Positions 1 to 10,643 of a stretch of 64,000 nt of DNA are shown one piece after another. Position numbers and translations under genes: made by a program. Below the pieces are notes generated by a model that was not told the DNA's origin, searched no databases, and was given only the letters and a program-made list of their open reading frames with translations. Source of the stretch: Corynebacterium sp. TAE3-ERU12 (GTDB lineage Bacteria > Actinomycetota > Actinomycetes > Mycobacteriales > Mycobacteriaceae); contig NZ_JAHUTM010000001.1 in assembly GCF_019209905.1 (NCBI RefSeq), forward strand, positions 1,116,001 through 1,180,000, given 5' to 3'. The number at the start of each line of letters is the position of its first letter. The stretch's first letter is position 1.

Positions 1-114
1 TTCGCGAATGCTTGGCGGGTAGCCGCGCAGCTTCAACGCGTCTTGGATGACATCGAGGATGCGGCGCTGGCGGTCGGTGAGGGAGCTGATATTCGGCTTC
101 TTCGAATCGCTCAT
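1..114 (-). CDS. lexA: LexA SOS repressor, N-terminal fragment (cut by window edge)
   Basis: This is the first 38 codons of LexA; the rest lies beyond base 1. The visible N-terminus reads MSDSKKPNISSLTDRQRRIL and continues through the helix-turn-helix entry with YPPSIRE, the typical LexA DNA-binding start. LexA represses the SOS regulon and cleaves itself when RecA filaments form. The ATG at 114 is preceded on the minus strand by GGAGG about 10 nt upstream. The gene is divergent from the DivS-like gene and nrdR, the same order I recall in C. glutamicum (lexA-divS-nrdR). The catalytic Ser/Lys dyad is outside the window, so integrity cannot be judged. Confidence 0.9.
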   Translation of the reverse strand, partial: MSDSKKPNISSLTDRQRRILDVIQDALKLRGYPPSIRE

Positions 115-228
115 CGGGTGGATGCCTCCATGGCGTCTGGGGACTGCTGTCTCAGTGAAGCGTGGCGCACCCTGGCGCCGGATTATCCGGTGTGTGCGGT
201 GGCTTATGCCTTCGGTGGCAAAGCATAG

Positions 229-340
229 TCGAACACTGTGCGCAGTGCACACACGTTCGAAAAATTCTTTCGAACGTGTGGACAGTGTCGAACACAGGTG
301 CTATAAATCGAAGCATCAACGAATTCGAACAGTTGTGCCC
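229..340. promoter_or_regulatory. lexA/divS divergent control region with LexA-like half sites and a 13-bp-arm palindrome
   Basis: Three TCGAACA half-sites start at 229, 288 and 325. The last, TCGAACAGTTGTGCCC at 325-340, is closest to the corynebacterial SOS box (TCGAACA, two bases, TGTTCGA as I recall it), with a perfect left half and a weak right half. Between them lies a perfect palindrome: CACACGTTCGAAA at 250-262 and its complement at 268-280, with a 5-bp spacer. The position between lexA and divS fits an SOS operator, but the spacing is not canonical. Confidence 0.5.
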
Positions 341-399
341 CAGGGTGATAGCGCGTGTCCATCCAGTCGGCACAATCGGCAACCATGAAGGACAACATG

Positions 400-891
400 A
401 TGACTCTCACCAATACCGCAGCTCAGAATAACCGGACCGGCAATACCGCCGCGATAATTGACAGTGGTTTGCCCAGCTGGATTGAGCAGACCACACCGGC
501 GCGTCGCACGCGCCGTACGGGTACTACTCGAACACGGGGTCGTGCGCTGCGGCCGCCGCGTAATGGGGCGAACGCACCAACGACGCCGGGTGGTCGCGGG
601 CCCCGGGTACATAACGGCAGCTATGCCCGTTCCCACGGCGATAATGCGCGCACGCTTCGTGCCACTATCCCGGCAGTCCACCGCGCCCATGAAGGCGCTG
701 CACCTGCGCAGCACACTATTGGTCGTCCGGTGCGCAGCAGTGGGACGAACCGCCGCACTATCGGTGCCATCCTGGGTCTTGGGCTTTTCCTCGGCGGTGC
801 CCTCAATTACGCCTGGGCGGACCCGCAACCCCTGGAAAGCCCCGCAGCCACCTACAGCGTTGGGGCCGCGAGTTCTTCAGTAGGGGAGTAG
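400..891 (+). CDS. divS: DivS-like SOS-induced cell division suppressor (candidate)
   Basis: A small basic protein of about 163 aa: a Thr/Arg/Gly-rich, probably disordered N-terminal two thirds, then one hydrophobic segment ([19 protein letters not shown]) and a short acidic tail. The call rests mainly on position: in C. glutamicum the membrane-anchored division suppressor DivS sits between lexA and nrdR. Mycobacteria have an SOS-induced LysM protein in the same slot; no LysM domain is visible here. Start is uncertain. ATG 400 (or 397) follows AAGGA at 388-392. ATG 385 would follow a CACAAT box at 371-376 and could be read from a leaderless mRNA. GTG 355 is the longest option. Homology to DivS itself was not tested. 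Confidence 0.6.
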   Translation: MTLTNTAAQNNRTGNTAAIIDSGLPSWIEQTTPARRTRRTGTTRTRGRALRPPRNGANAPTTPGGRGPRVHNGSYARSHGDNARTLRATIPAVHRAHEGAAPAQHTIGRPVRSSGTNRRTIGAILGLGLFLGGALNYAWADPQPLESPAATYSVGAASSSVGE

Positions 892-910
892 AGGCCATAG
901 AATAAGCGGC

Positions 911-1351
911 GTGCATTGCCCGTTTTGTCATCACGTTCAAACTAAAGTGGTGGACTCCCGGCTCGTTGAAGAAGGCTCGACCATTCGCAGGCGCCGGGAG
1001 TGCACCGAATGCGCCAAGCGTTTCACCACGCTGGAACGCACCATGTTGATGGTCATCAAACGCGATGGTCAGCCGGAAGAGTTCGACCGCGACAAAGTCA
1101 TCCGCGGTGTGCGCCGGGCCTGCCAGGGCCGCAACGTCTCTGAAGCGGACTTGAAAAAACTCGCCCAAAAGGTCGAGGAGATCCTCCGCTCTGAAGGAAC
1201 CTCCCAGGTGCACTCAGATAAAGTTGGCCTGGCCATCTTGGAGCCGCTTCGCGACCTCGACGAAGTCGGCTACCTGCGTTTCGCCTCGGTCTACAAATCC
1301 TTCAGCTCCGCGCAGGACTTCCTCGTCGAAATCGACGCCCTGCGCAGCTAA
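911..1351 (+). CDS. nrdR: Transcriptional repressor NrdR
   Basis: NrdR represses ribonucleotide reductase genes, sensing ATP/dATP through an ATP-cone. The protein is 146 aa, normal for the family. It has the N-terminal zinc ribbon ([17 protein letters not shown], then [10 protein letters not shown]) followed by an ATP-cone domain ([16 protein letters not shown]). The GTG start at 911 follows TAGAAT (898-903) by exactly 7 nt and there is no good Shine-Dalgarno, so a leaderless transcript is likely. The stop overlaps the convergent hrpA stop by a few bases. Its place beside lexA and divS is conserved. Confidence 0.95.
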   Translation: MHCPFCHHVQTKVVDSRLVEEGSTIRRRRECTECAKRFTTLERTMLMVIKRDGQPEEFDRDKVIRGVRRACQGRNVSEADLKKLAQKVEEILRSEGTSQVHSDKVGLAILEPLRDLDEVGYLRFASVYKSFSSAQDFLVEIDALRS

Positions 1352-4300
1352 CGCAGCTTCTGAATCTGCTTACTAATCCGCTGCGGCGACACCGAACCAG
1401 CCGTACCCAACCGCTGCGCAAATAAACTCACCCGCAGCTCCTGCATGCGCCACCCAATCTCGCGTACAGCCGCAGAATTACGCCGCCCCTCAGGCAATGT
1501 CTTCAGCTTCGCCGCAAGCTCCTCGGCAACACCACGCACCTGGTCCTCACAGTCCGCGTCGCGTTGCGGATCACGGTCCATATCCTCCAAACGGATCTCC
1601 ATCGCCTCCAGATAGCGAGGCATATGCCGCAGATGATGCCACCCATGCTTAGCGACCGCGCCACGAGGCAACATGAACGCCAGCTGCTGGCGCATATCCT
1701 CCATCGCGGCACCATCCCAGCCATACACCTGCTCCCGGATACGCTGATAGCGCGGCAAAAACTGCGCCACACCCACAACCAACTGCCGCACCCCAGCAGA
1801 AACCTGGGGCGAAATCTGCGCCCGCAACCTCTCAAACGCCTCCGGGTCACGCACTGGGCCGCCAGCGGCCACAAGAGCATCACGCACCACCGTGATCCGG
1901 CAATCCTCAACAAGACCAGCAGCCCCACCATGCGGCCAGGCATCCACCGACACCCGCTGCTGTAACGGCAACCCCTTCACCATCGCAGCAGTCTTCACCG
2001 TGCACTCACGCAGCAATAACGTCAGCGTCGAGGTCATCATCGCCGCCTCGGCCTGCTGCTTCGTCGGCATCACCTGAATCGCCACGCCGTCCTTTTGCAC
2101 CACCAACGCCGGGTAGGCAACAACGCGGTGCCCATCGACATAGGTAGTCACAGTCTCCTCGACCGCACCAAGACTCTCCGCAGTCCACTTCTGCACCGGA
2201 CCACGCACCACTGTTGCACCGCCGCCGCCACCAGCAGACTGCTGCTGGGCTTCCATCGCCCCCTTCGGCTTCCTGCCGCCACCACGCCGGGCGGCCTTCG
2301 ACATCGCCATCGTCGACGAATCAGACTGGCGCTTCTGCAGCGCAGCCAAATCACGGTCCTGGTCGATGACCGTGCCACTGCGGTCGACCGCAGCGAAATT
2401 AAACCGCAGGTGGTCCGGCAGTTTGTCGTCATTGAAATCAGTCGCTGAAATGCCAGAACCGCCCAGGCTGCGCAAAGCGTCGGCAAGCTCCTGCGTTATC
2501 GGCCGGGCATACGCAGTCATCTTCTCCAGGGCCTTCGCCGCGAAATCCGGCGCCGGCACCACAGTTTTGCGCAATGGCTTCGGCAACGTTCGAATCAACG
2601 CCTCCGCAAGCTCAGCGCGCAGTCCCGGCACCAACCAGTCGAAACCCTCATGCCGGATACCCGCAAGCAGCGGCAACGGCACCTTCAAGGTCACACCATC
2701 ATCAGGCGCACCAGGCTCAAATCGATACCCCAACTGCAGTTCCAAAGAACCATGACGCCACAGATCGGGAAAAGCAGTCTCCGAAACCTCCTCTGCCTGC
2801 GGGTCCACAAGCGACGCGGGATCGAAATCCAGCAGCGACGGCTCATCATGTCGCTTGTGCTTCCACCACTTCAGAAAATCCGCACCTGTTGTCACCGAAT
2901 GCGGAATCCGCGCGTCATAGAAGGCATGCAGCGTCTCATCATCGACAACAATGCCGCGGCGACGAGCCTTTTCCTCCACCTCAGCGGCCTGTTCAAGCAG
3001 CGCGCGGTTCGTTTTTTGGAACTCCGGCTCCGCATTCCACTCACCATCGATCAGCGCATGGCGAATAAACATATCCCGGGCAGCTTCGGCATCAATCCGG
3101 TGATACGGCACCGGGCGCGACTGCACCACAGGCACCCCGTACAGCGTTGACGTCTGCAAAGCCATCGCCGCAGCCCGCTTCGACGACCAATGCGGCTCCG
3201 CATAATTGTGCTTGAGCAAATGCGCGGCAAGCTTCTCCACCCACTGCGGCTCAATCCTGCCGACATCACGCGCGAACATCCGCGACGTTTCCACAATCTC
3301 GGCAGCCATCACCCACCGCGGCGGCTTTTTCGACAACGCCGAAGACGGGTGCACCACAAACGAGGTGTTGCGAGTACCAGTAAATTCCTTGCCCTCGCCC
3401 TCACGAACGCCAATACGCGACAACAACCCAGCCAAGAGCGACTGATGCACCCGGTCGTCATCGTCGGCAAGCCCAGCATCCCACTTCATCTCAGCAGTGA
3501 TCTGGTTGAGCTGACGCACCAAATCTTCCCACTCGCGCACCCGCAAATAGTGCAGGTACTCACGCATACACAGTTTGCGGAACTGATTACCGGACAACTC
3601 CCGACGCTTCTCCGCGAGATAGCGCCATAACCGCAGATAACTCAGAAAATCCGAGGTCTTATCAGTAAAACGGGCATGGGCCTGGTCCGCCTGGGCGCGC
3701 TTTTCCAAGGGCCGTTCCCGCGGGTCCTGCAGGCTCAGCGCGGCGACAATAATCGTCACCAAACGCAGCACCCCATTGCGGTGCCCCTCCACCAACATCC
3801 GCCCCAACTGCGGGTCCACCGGCAGACGGGACAAGTCGCGGCCGACGTCGGTAAGCGTCGGGCCAGTATCGGCATGCTTAGTATCAGTCTCAATGGCGCC
3901 GAGCTCATCAAGAAGGTTTACGCCATCACGGATGGACTTCTGCTCCGGGGCTTCGACAAACGGGAAAGCCGCGATATCACCCAGGCCCAGCGAGGCCATC
4001 TGCAAGATCACACTGGCTAAGTTCGTGCGCAGAATCTCTGGTTCAGTGAACTCAGGGCGTGCCTGAAAATCCTGCTCAGAATAAAGACGAATCGCCACAC
4101 CCGCAGCCACACGGCCACACCGTCCCGAACGCTGATTCGCGCTGGCCTGACTAATCGGCTCAATGGGCAGGCGCTGCACCTTCGTGCGCGTCGAATAGCG
4201 AGAAATACGGGCCTCACCAGTATCGACCACATAGCGAATACCTGGCACCGTCAACGACGTTTCGGCGATATTGGTCGACAGCACAATCCGTCGGGAAGAA

Positions 4301-5397
4301 TGCGGACCAAAAACACGGTGCTGCTCAGCATTGGACAGTCGACCAAAGAGCGGCAGCACCTCCACCCCGCGCCAATTCTTGCCCTCAATCGCATCAGCGG
4401 CATCGCGGATATCGCGCTCGCCGGAAAAGAAGCACAGAATATCGCCGTCGCCTTCGCGCATCAGCTCTTCGCACGCGGCAACAACCCCATCAATAGGGTC
4501 AATGCTCGTCACACGGGTATCGCCATTCTTCTGCTGCGATTCGCGCTCAAGGGGGCGGTAGCGAACCTCCACCGGATAGGTCCGCCCAGACACCTCGATG
4601 ATGGGCGCGGGGTTGGCCGCATCATCGGCGAAATGCTCGGCGAAACGCTCCGGGTCGATCGTCGCCGAAGTAATAATCACCTTCAGGTCAGGCCGTTTGG
4701 GCAGCAGCTGCTTGAGATAACCAAGCAGGAAGTCGATATTAAGGCTTCGCTCGTGCGCCTCATCAATGATGATGGTGTCGTATTCCAACAGCAGCCGGTC
4801 GCGTTGAATCTCGGCGAGCAGGATGCCGTCAGTCATCAGCTTCACGCAGGTATCGCGGCTGACCTTGTCATCAAAGCGGATGGCGTAGCCGACGTGCTGG
4901 CCCACCTTTTCACCAAGTTCGTCAGCAATTCGGTCTGCCACAGAACGCGCCGCCAACCGGCGCGGCTGGGTATGTCCAATCTTGCCGCGCACCCCGCGGC
5001 CCATCTCCAGCAGGATTTTCGGAATCTGCGTGGTCTTGCCAGAACCAGTCTCGCCGGCAATAACGGTGACCTGGTGGGATTCAATGGCGGCCCGAATATC
5101 GTCACGACGCCCACTGACCGGCAGGTTTTCCGGGTACGTGATCGTCGGAATGCCAGCAGCACGCTGCTCCATGCGCTGCCGGGCAAGCTCAATATCAGCG
5201 CCGATCGCATGAATGGCTTTGGCCGAGCCGGCGCGTTTGAGCCGCCGCCGAAAACTGCGCGCCTCGGACAGGCTTACCCCATCGAGGCGGTCGTAGAGCG
5301 GGCGTTTATCGGGGCCCGAACCACGGCTTCGGCCGCGTCCACGACGACGTGAGTTGCCATGGCCGGACGGGGAGGAGGATGCATTCTGCTCAGACAT
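1348..5397 (-). CDS. hrpA: ATP-dependent RNA helicase HrpA
   Basis: A DEAH-box RNA helicase of 1349 aa, close to the roughly 1300 aa of E. coli HrpA. The N-terminus is basic and disordered ([11 protein letters not shown]). The motor follows with Walker [14 protein letters not shown], the DEAH box in [12 protein letters not shown], motif III SATID and motif [14 protein letters not shown]. Then come HA2, OB-fold and the long C-terminal DUF3418-type region. The family unwinds RNA and has been linked to mRNA processing and ribosome rescue. The ATG at 5397 is chosen over TTG 5409; a TAGGCT -10-like box lies 11 nt upstream. It converges on nrdR and is divergent from dxs. Confidence 0.95.
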   Translation of the reverse strand: MSEQNASSSPSGHGNSRRRGRGRSRGSGPDKRPLYDRLDGVSLSEARSFRRRLKRAGSAKAIHAIGADIELARQRMEQRAAGIPTITYPENLPVSGRRDDIRAAIESHQVTVIAGETGSGKTTQIPKILLEMGRGVRGKIGHTQPRRLAARSVADRIADELGEKVGQHVGYAIRFDDKVSRDTCVKLMTDGILLAEIQRDRLLLEYDTIIIDEAHERSLNIDFLLGYLKQLLPKRPDLKVIITSATIDPERFAEHFADDAANPAPIIEVSGRTYPVEVRYRPLERESQQKNGDTRVTSIDPIDGVVAACEELMREGDGDILCFFSGERDIRDAADAIEGKNWRGVEVLPLFGRLSNAEQHRVFGPHSSRRIVLSTNIAETSLTVPGIRYVVDTGEARISRYSTRTKVQRLPIEPISQASANQRSGRCGRVAAGVAIRLYSEQDFQARPEFTEPEILRTNLASVILQMASLGLGDIAAFPFVEAPEQKSIRDGVNLLDELGAIETDTKHADTGPTLTDVGRDLSRLPVDPQLGRMLVEGHRNGVLRLVTIIVAALSLQDPRERPLEKRAQADQAHARFTDKTSDFLSYLRLWRYLAEKRRELSGNQFRKLCMREYLHYLRVREWEDLVRQLNQITAEMKWDAGLADDDDRVHQSLLAGLLSRIGVREGEGKEFTGTRNTSFVVHPSSALSKKPPRWVMAAEIVETSRMFARDVGRIEPQWVEKLAAHLLKHNYAEPHWSSKRAAAMALQTSTLYGVPVVQSRPVPYHRIDAEAARDMFIRHALIDGEWNAEPEFQKTNRALLEQAAEVEEKARRRGIVVDDETLHAFYDARIPHSVTTGADFLKWWKHKRHDEPSLLDFDPASLVDPQAEEVSETAFPDLWRHGSLELQLGYRFEPGAPDDGVTLKVPLPLLAGIRHEGFDWLVPGLRAELAEALIRTLPKPLRKTVVPAPDFAAKALEKMTAYARPITQELADALRSLGGSGISATDFNDDKLPDHLRFNFAAVDRSGTVIDQDRDLAALQKRQSDSSTMAMSKAARRGGGRKPKGAMEAQQQSAGGGGGATVVRGPVQKWTAESLGAVEETVTTYVDGHRVVAYPALVVQKDGVAIQVMPTKQQAEAAMMTSTLTLLLRECTVKTAAMVKGLPLQQRVSVDAWPHGGAAGLVEDCRITVVRDALVAAGGPVRDPEAFERLRAQISPQVSAGVRQLVVGVAQFLPRYQRIREQVYGWDGAAMEDMRQQLAFMLPRGAVAKHGWHHLRHMPRYLEAMEIRLEDMDRDPQRDADCEDQVRGVAEELAAKLKTLPEGRRNSAAVREIGWRMQELRVSLFAQRLGTAGSVSPQRISKQIQKLR

Positions 5398-5408
5398 AAT
5401 CGTCGACA

Positions 5409-5461
5409 AGCCTAGTGGGTGGGTTGTGCAGCGCTCACTGGCAGCTGCTGTGACCTAGGCT
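5409..5461. promoter_or_regulatory. Divergent hrpA/dxs promoter region with mirrored TAGGCT boxes
   Basis: The 74-bp gap between the hrpA and dxs starts holds two copies of TAGGCT facing outward: minus strand at 5409-5414 and plus strand at 5456-5461. Each fits the actinobacterial TANNNT -10 shape and sits 10-11 nt before the ATG. If they work, 5' leaders would be only a few bases long. No clear -35 boxes are seen. Confidence 0.4.
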
Positions 5462-5471
5462 GGGCGGCAGT

Positions 5472-7208
5472 ATGAGTATCCTCGACACCATCCGGCACCC
5501 CGCGGATCTGCGGGCCCTCCACCCGGCCGAGCTGACCCAGCTTGCCGACGAGATCCGCGCCTTCCTCATTGACAAGGTGCAGCGTACCGGCGGGCATCTG
5601 GGCCCGAATCTCGGTGTCGTCGAACTCACCATCGCGGTGCACCGGGTCTTTGAATCGCCTGCCGATGCCATCCTGTTCGACACCGGCCACCAGGCCTACG
5701 TGCACAAGATTCTCACCGGCAGAGCAGACCAGTTCGACTCCCTGCGCCGCGCCGGTGGCCTATCGGGCTACCCCAGCCGTGCCGAATCAGAACATGACTG
5801 GTTGGAATCTTCGCACGCCTCGGCCGCACTGAGTCAGGCCGAAGGGCTATCCCGGGCCCGAGCTTTGCGAGCTGACCCAATGCACCCGGCCCGCCCGGTG
5901 GTGGCCGTTGTTGGCGATGGGGCGTTGACCGGTGGGATGTGCTGGGAGGCGCTTAACCTCATCGCCGAAGATGATCCTCCAAACCGCCGGCTGGTCATTG
6001 TGATCAACGATAATGGCCGCTCGTATGCACCCACCGTCGGTGCGCTTGCGACGCACCTGCCGACGCTGCTGCGCGGCCTTGGCCTGGACTATATCGGTCC
6101 CATTGACGGCCACGATATCGCGGCGATGGAACTGCAGCTCCACCGCGCAGCTAAAGCCACCCACCCCACGGTGGTGCATGTGCTCACCGAAAAAGGCCAC
6201 GGTTTTGGTCCCGCCGAGGCTGATGCAACAGACCATATGCACTCCACTAGCGCTCGGGGTGGCGCTGGTGCCCACACCTGCTCGCATCCCAGTCCCACCG
6301 AGGTTTTCGGGCAGTGGCTTAACGACGCTGGTGCCGCCCGCGAGGACATCATTGCTGTGAGCGCGGCAATGACCGGGCCGACGGGAATGAGCGCTTTTGC
6401 GGAACAGTTCCCGCACCGCGTCGTTGATGTTGGTATCGCTGAGCAGCATGGTCTGGCCAGTGCCGCCGGGTTGGCACGTGGGGGTTTTGTTCCTGTTGTG
6501 GCGATGTATTCGACGTTTTTTGCCCGGGCTTTCGACCAGTTGCTGATGGACGTCGCGCTTATCGATACACCTATGGTGCTTGCCATTGACCGCGCAGGTG
6601 TCACCGGCCCGGATGGGCCCTCGCATAACGGGATGTGGGATATGGCGTTATGTGCGGCAACACCGGGGATGCGGCTGTGGGCGCCCCGCGATCTGGTGGG
6701 CTTGCGCGTGGCTTTGGACAGTGCTGTTGCCACAGCAGTTGCGCAGCAGTGCCCAGTCGCGGTGCGTTACCCGAAGGGGTCGCTGCCGCAGCGCATTGCC
6801 GGCAGTAGTGCTGGTGGGGTCGATATCCTGCACCAGGCGGCGGGCGCGCAGGTGTTGATTGTGGCGGTGGGGGCGATGGCGCAGCCGTGTCTTCATTGCG
6901 TCAATAAGCTTGCCGACGCTGGTATCGCCGCTACCGTGGTGCACTGCCCACAGGCGCTTCCGGTGCCACAAGCCCTAGCTGACCTCGCGGCGCAGCACCG
7001 CGTCGTTTTGACCGTGGAGGACGGTATTGCCCACGGTGGTGTTGGTGCCGCGGTATCTCGGTCGCTACAGCAGCAAGGTTGTGCCACGCCGGTGCATGTC
7101 CACGGCGCTGATGTGCGGTTTTATGCCCATGCCAGCCGTGATGAGGTGCTCGCCGAGATGGGGCTGAGCGCCGACGGGATCGCCGACCGGGCCCGAAGGC
7201 TGCTTTAG
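5472..7208 (+). CDS. dxs: 1-deoxy-D-xylulose-5-phosphate synthase, short form
   Basis: Dxs condenses pyruvate and glyceraldehyde 3-phosphate to DXP, precursor of both isoprenoids and the thiamine thiazole. TPP-binding (VVGDGALTGG to INDNGRSYAP) and active-site motifs (FDTGHQAYVHK, GIAEQHGLASA, GPDGPSHNG, RYPKG) are intact, so it should be active. It is only 578 aa; most Dxs are about 620-640. The missing stretch falls at about residue 200, where the text runs from THLPTLL straight into RGLGLDYIGP, skipping the usual 50-60 residue linker. The gene sits next to the thiazole operon, not in the usual slot by rnd, which is empty here. Its stop overlaps that of the convergent thiF. It could serve thiamine only or both pathways. 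Confidence 0.92.
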   Translation: MSILDTIRHPADLRALHPAELTQLADEIRAFLIDKVQRTGGHLGPNLGVVELTIAVHRVFESPADAILFDTGHQAYVHKILTGRADQFDSLRRAGGLSGYPSRAESEHDWLESSHASAALSQAEGLSRARALRADPMHPARPVVAVVGDGALTGGMCWEALNLIAEDDPPNRRLVIVINDNGRSYAPTVGALATHLPTLLRGLGLDYIGPIDGHDIAAMELQLHRAAKATHPTVVHVLTEKGHGFGPAEADATDHMHSTSARGGAGAHTCSHPSPTEVFGQWLNDAGAAREDIIAVSAAMTGPTGMSAFAEQFPHRVVDVGIAEQHGLASAAGLARGGFVPVVAMYSTFFARAFDQLLMDVALIDTPMVLAIDRAGVTGPDGPSHNGMWDMALCAATPGMRLWAPRDLVGLRVALDSAVATAVAQQCPVAVRYPKGSLPQRIAGSSAGGVDILHQAAGAQVLIVAVGAMAQPCLHCVNKLADAGIAATVVHCPQALPVPQALADLAAQHRVVLTVEDGIAHGGVGAAVSRSLQQQGCATPVHVHGADVRFYAHASRDEVLAEMGLSADGIADRARRLL

Positions 7209-8367
7209 TCCTCGTCGGCTTCGGCGCCCGGGCCTGCTGCCCAGGCCACCATGCCGCCGGACAGGCTACGCATCCGGGCGTCATAGGTGGCGGACAAACT
7301 GCGTACCGCCTCCGCGGAGCGGATACCTGTGCGGCACACGAAAACCAGGTTCAGGTGGCGGACGTTGGTATTGACCTTCGCCGCGACAGCAGCCATGCCG
7401 CGGCGGCGGATCTCAGCCAACGGGATATGGACCGCCTGGGGTAGTGGGGGCAGCGCCGCGAACTCCTCGGCGTCTCGCACATCCACCACCGTGGGTGGAT
7501 TATCGCTGGCCAGTTCGTCGGCAAGTGCTCCCGGAGCGACCTGTGGGGCAGGGCTGGCCTGGTCAGCCACGGCAGCGCAGGCAGCACCAGCTTCGCTGAG
7601 ATCGGTCACGGGTGGTCGGTGCGGGTCAGGGCTAAAACTCAGTTCCCGCCACTGCGCGGTTAAACCGGACACAATCAGCAACCGTCCGCAGGCCAGTTCG
7701 CCGACGCCGGTGATCGCCTTAATAGCTTCAGTGGCCATGGTGGCGCCCACTATTCCCACCAGGCTGCCGAGCACACCGCCGGCGGCGCAGGACGGCACCG
7801 AATCAGGATCGGGGATATCGGGGTAGAGGTCACGCAGCATTGGGCCGTGGCTTGGCCAGAACACCGAAAGCTGGCCTTCGAAACCGTTGATGGTGCCCCA
7901 GATAACAGGGGTGCCGGTCAGCTCTGCGGCATCGCTGGCGAGATACCGGGTCGCGAAATTATCGGCCCCGTCCACAACCAGATCATGGTCGCGGAAGAGC
8001 TCCAGCGCATTATCTGCGTCGAGCCGGTCTACCAGTGCGGTCGCAGATGCACTCGGGTCCAGACGCAGCACGGCATCCCGGGCAGAAGTCGCCTTCGGGC
8101 GGCCCAGATCCTGCTGCCGGTGGATCACCTGGCGCTGCAGGTTCGATTCCTCGACCACATCATCATCAATGATGCTTAAGTGCCCCACACCAGCGGCCGC
8201 GAGGTAGGTAATCGCCGGCGAGCCGAGGCCGCCAGCACCAATAACCAATACTCGGGCGTTGCGCAGTCGCCGCTGCGCGTCGCCGCCGAATCCGGGCAGC
8301 GCAATATGGCGGGCGTAGCGGGCCGATTCGGTGTCGCTGAGGCGACCGCCGCGTGAGACCAATGCCA

Positions 8368-8368
<1 letters not shown>
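7205..8368 (-). CDS. thiF: ThiF-type adenylyltransferase with C-terminal rhodanese domain
   Basis: This E1-like enzyme adenylates the C-terminal Gly-Gly of ThiS and passes it sulfur. It is 387 aa. Residues 1-250 form the ThiF/MoeB fold with nucleotide motif VLVIGAGGLGSP, the R-x-x-R-type NLQRQVIH segment and SCAAGGVLG. After an Ala-rich linker, a rhodanese domain occupies the C-terminus (VDVRDAEEF, active loop CRTGIRS), giving a MoeZ-like fusion that can supply the persulfide. The ATG at 8368 shares its T with the thiG stop and follows GGAG about 9 nt away. It is last in thiO-thiS-thiG-thiF. It may also serve other sulfur carriers. Confidence 0.9.
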
Positions 8369-9397
<1,029 letters not shown>

Positions 9398-9406
9398 GAA
9401 GTGCTC

Positions 9407-10528
9407 CTAAGCGCCGTGGGAAAAACGGTGCGGGTCGACAGCGGCGGCGAGATCGTCGGCAAGCGCAGTGTTAGTCACCACGTCTGCGCCGAGGCTCGCG
9501 CCAAGAGGGGTCAGCAGAATGCCATGCCGGAAATAACCAGCAGAGACACACAACCCTTCGGCGATACGTCCCACGATAGGCACATCATCGGGACTACCGG
9601 GCCGAGCCCGGGCAATGATTTCAGTGATCTCGCACTCAAGGATGGCCGGCACAAGGCGCTGGGCATCGCGCAGTAGTTGATAGACCCCGCCCGCCGACAC
9701 CCCAGCCATGGTGTCCTCCCGGGAGGTCGCCCCCAACACGATGCTGCCATCGGCACGCGGCACCAGGTAGACGGGGAAGCCCCGGACAACACCGCGGATA
9801 GTGCGGCTCAGTAAGGGCTGTAGGTGCTCAGGGACACGCAACCGCGCCACATCACCATGCACGGGTCGCTGCGGCAGGTGCCAGTGCTCCGGCAGGCCCG
9901 CGATTTCGGTTATGCCCAGCCCAGCGGCGAGAAGCACCTCCTCGGCAGGCACGCAGGTGCCATCAGCCAGGCGCACCCCGGCGGCGCGGTCGCCGTCCCA
10001 GAGCACCTCGGTGACCTGTGCCCGCTGCACCACCGGCCCCAAAATATCGAGCAGGGCGGCAACTAACTGGCGCGGATCGATCTGGTGATCGCCGGGGATA
10101 TGTACTGCGCCGACGCACCCGGGACCAAGGGCGGGCTCAAGTTGGCGGGCAGCCCGGGCTGTAATTGGCTCAACCTGCATACCGAGTTGTTGTTGCATAT
10201 CGCAGAGTTCACGCAGGCTTGCCCGGTCGGCGGCATCGCCGGCGCATACGAAGGTTTCTGTGGTCAGGTAGCCAACGCTGCGTCCGGCCTGTTCGGAAAT
10301 GGTGGCCGCGAATTCGGGGTAGCGCCGCGCGGCCTCAATCATCAGTGGGTACAGCGTCGGCTGATCCCAGACCACCTCAGCGACGGGGGCGAGCATCCCA
10401 GCGGCCGCCCGAGAAGCACCCGAGCCTGGGTCTGGGTCAAAAAGCTGCACGCTGTGGCCGCGTTGGGTCAGTTCCCACGCGGTGGCGAGCCCAATGACTC
10501 CACCACCGGCGATGACGATCTCCGGCAT
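9407..10528 (-). CDS. thiO: Glycine oxidase ThiO
   Basis: A FAD-dependent oxidase (373 aa) that turns glycine into dehydroglycine for thiazole synthesis. The N-terminal dinucleotide fold (IVIAGGGVIGLATAWEL) and FAD motif (GASRAAAGMLAP) are clear. The C-terminal DAO signature includes HGDVARLRVP, GATSREDT and GYFRHGILLTP. It is first in the thiO-thiS-thiG-thiF operon. The ATG at 10528 is preceded by GGAGGGAGG, which also forms the 3' end of the TPP riboswitch, so translation is probably blocked when TPP is bound. Using ThiO rather than ThiH is typical of aerobic bacteria. Confidence 0.95.
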   Translation of the reverse strand: MPEIVIAGGGVIGLATAWELTQRGHSVQLFDPDPGSGASRAAAGMLAPVAEVVWDQPTLYPLMIEAARRYPEFAATISEQAGRSVGYLTTETFVCAGDAADRASLRELCDMQQQLGMQVEPITARAARQLEPALGPGCVGAVHIPGDHQIDPRQLVAALLDILGPVVQRAQVTEVLWDGDRAAGVRLADGTCVPAEEVLLAAGLGITEIAGLPEHWHLPQRPVHGDVARLRVPEHLQPLLSRTIRGVVRGFPVYLVPRADGSIVLGATSREDTMAGVSAGGVYQLLRDAQRLVPAILECEITEIIARARPGSPDDVPIVGRIAEGLCVSAGYFRHGILLTPLGASLGADVVTNTALADDLAAAVDPHRFSHGA

Positions 10529-10532
10529 GTCT

Positions 10533-10617
10533 TCCTCCCTCCGGCGGCATGACCCGCGTCAGGTTCGGCGGTCGGCCGGTAACCGGCCCTCTCAGCCCCA
10601 ATGGGGCTCCCGCGGAA
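10533..10617 (-). promoter_or_regulatory. TPP riboswitch (THI element) ahead of thiO
   Basis: On the minus strand the conserved THI-box elements appear in order: a GGGAGCCCC helix, GGGGCTGAGAGGG, a variable GC stem (GGCCGGTTACCGGCC), GAACCTGACGCGGGTCATG and a closing GCCGGAGGGAGG. The last segment doubles as the Shine-Dalgarno of thiO, 4-10 nt before its ATG. That layout suggests translational rather than terminator control. It would govern thiO, thiS, thiG and thiF, but not thiE or dxs. Confidence 0.93.
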
Positions 10618-10630
10618 AAAGTGTGATCAC

Positions 10631-10637
10631 TACTATA
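10631..10637. promoter_or_regulatory. Shared, mirror-image -10 box for divergent thiE and thiO
   Basis: The heptamer TACTATA gives TACTAT on the plus strand, 7 nt before the thiE ATG, and TATAGT on the minus strand, about 15 nt before the start of the riboswitch helix. One short stretch can therefore act as -10 for both directions. Binding of polymerase in one direction would exclude the other. Confidence 0.5.
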
Positions 10638-10643
10638 GGCCGC

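Noticed and set aside
4300..5352. Long open frame (350 codons) on the plus strand opposite hrpA
   Set aside because: It mirrors the conserved helicase domain in antisense; its translation has no recognisable fold and no ribosome site.
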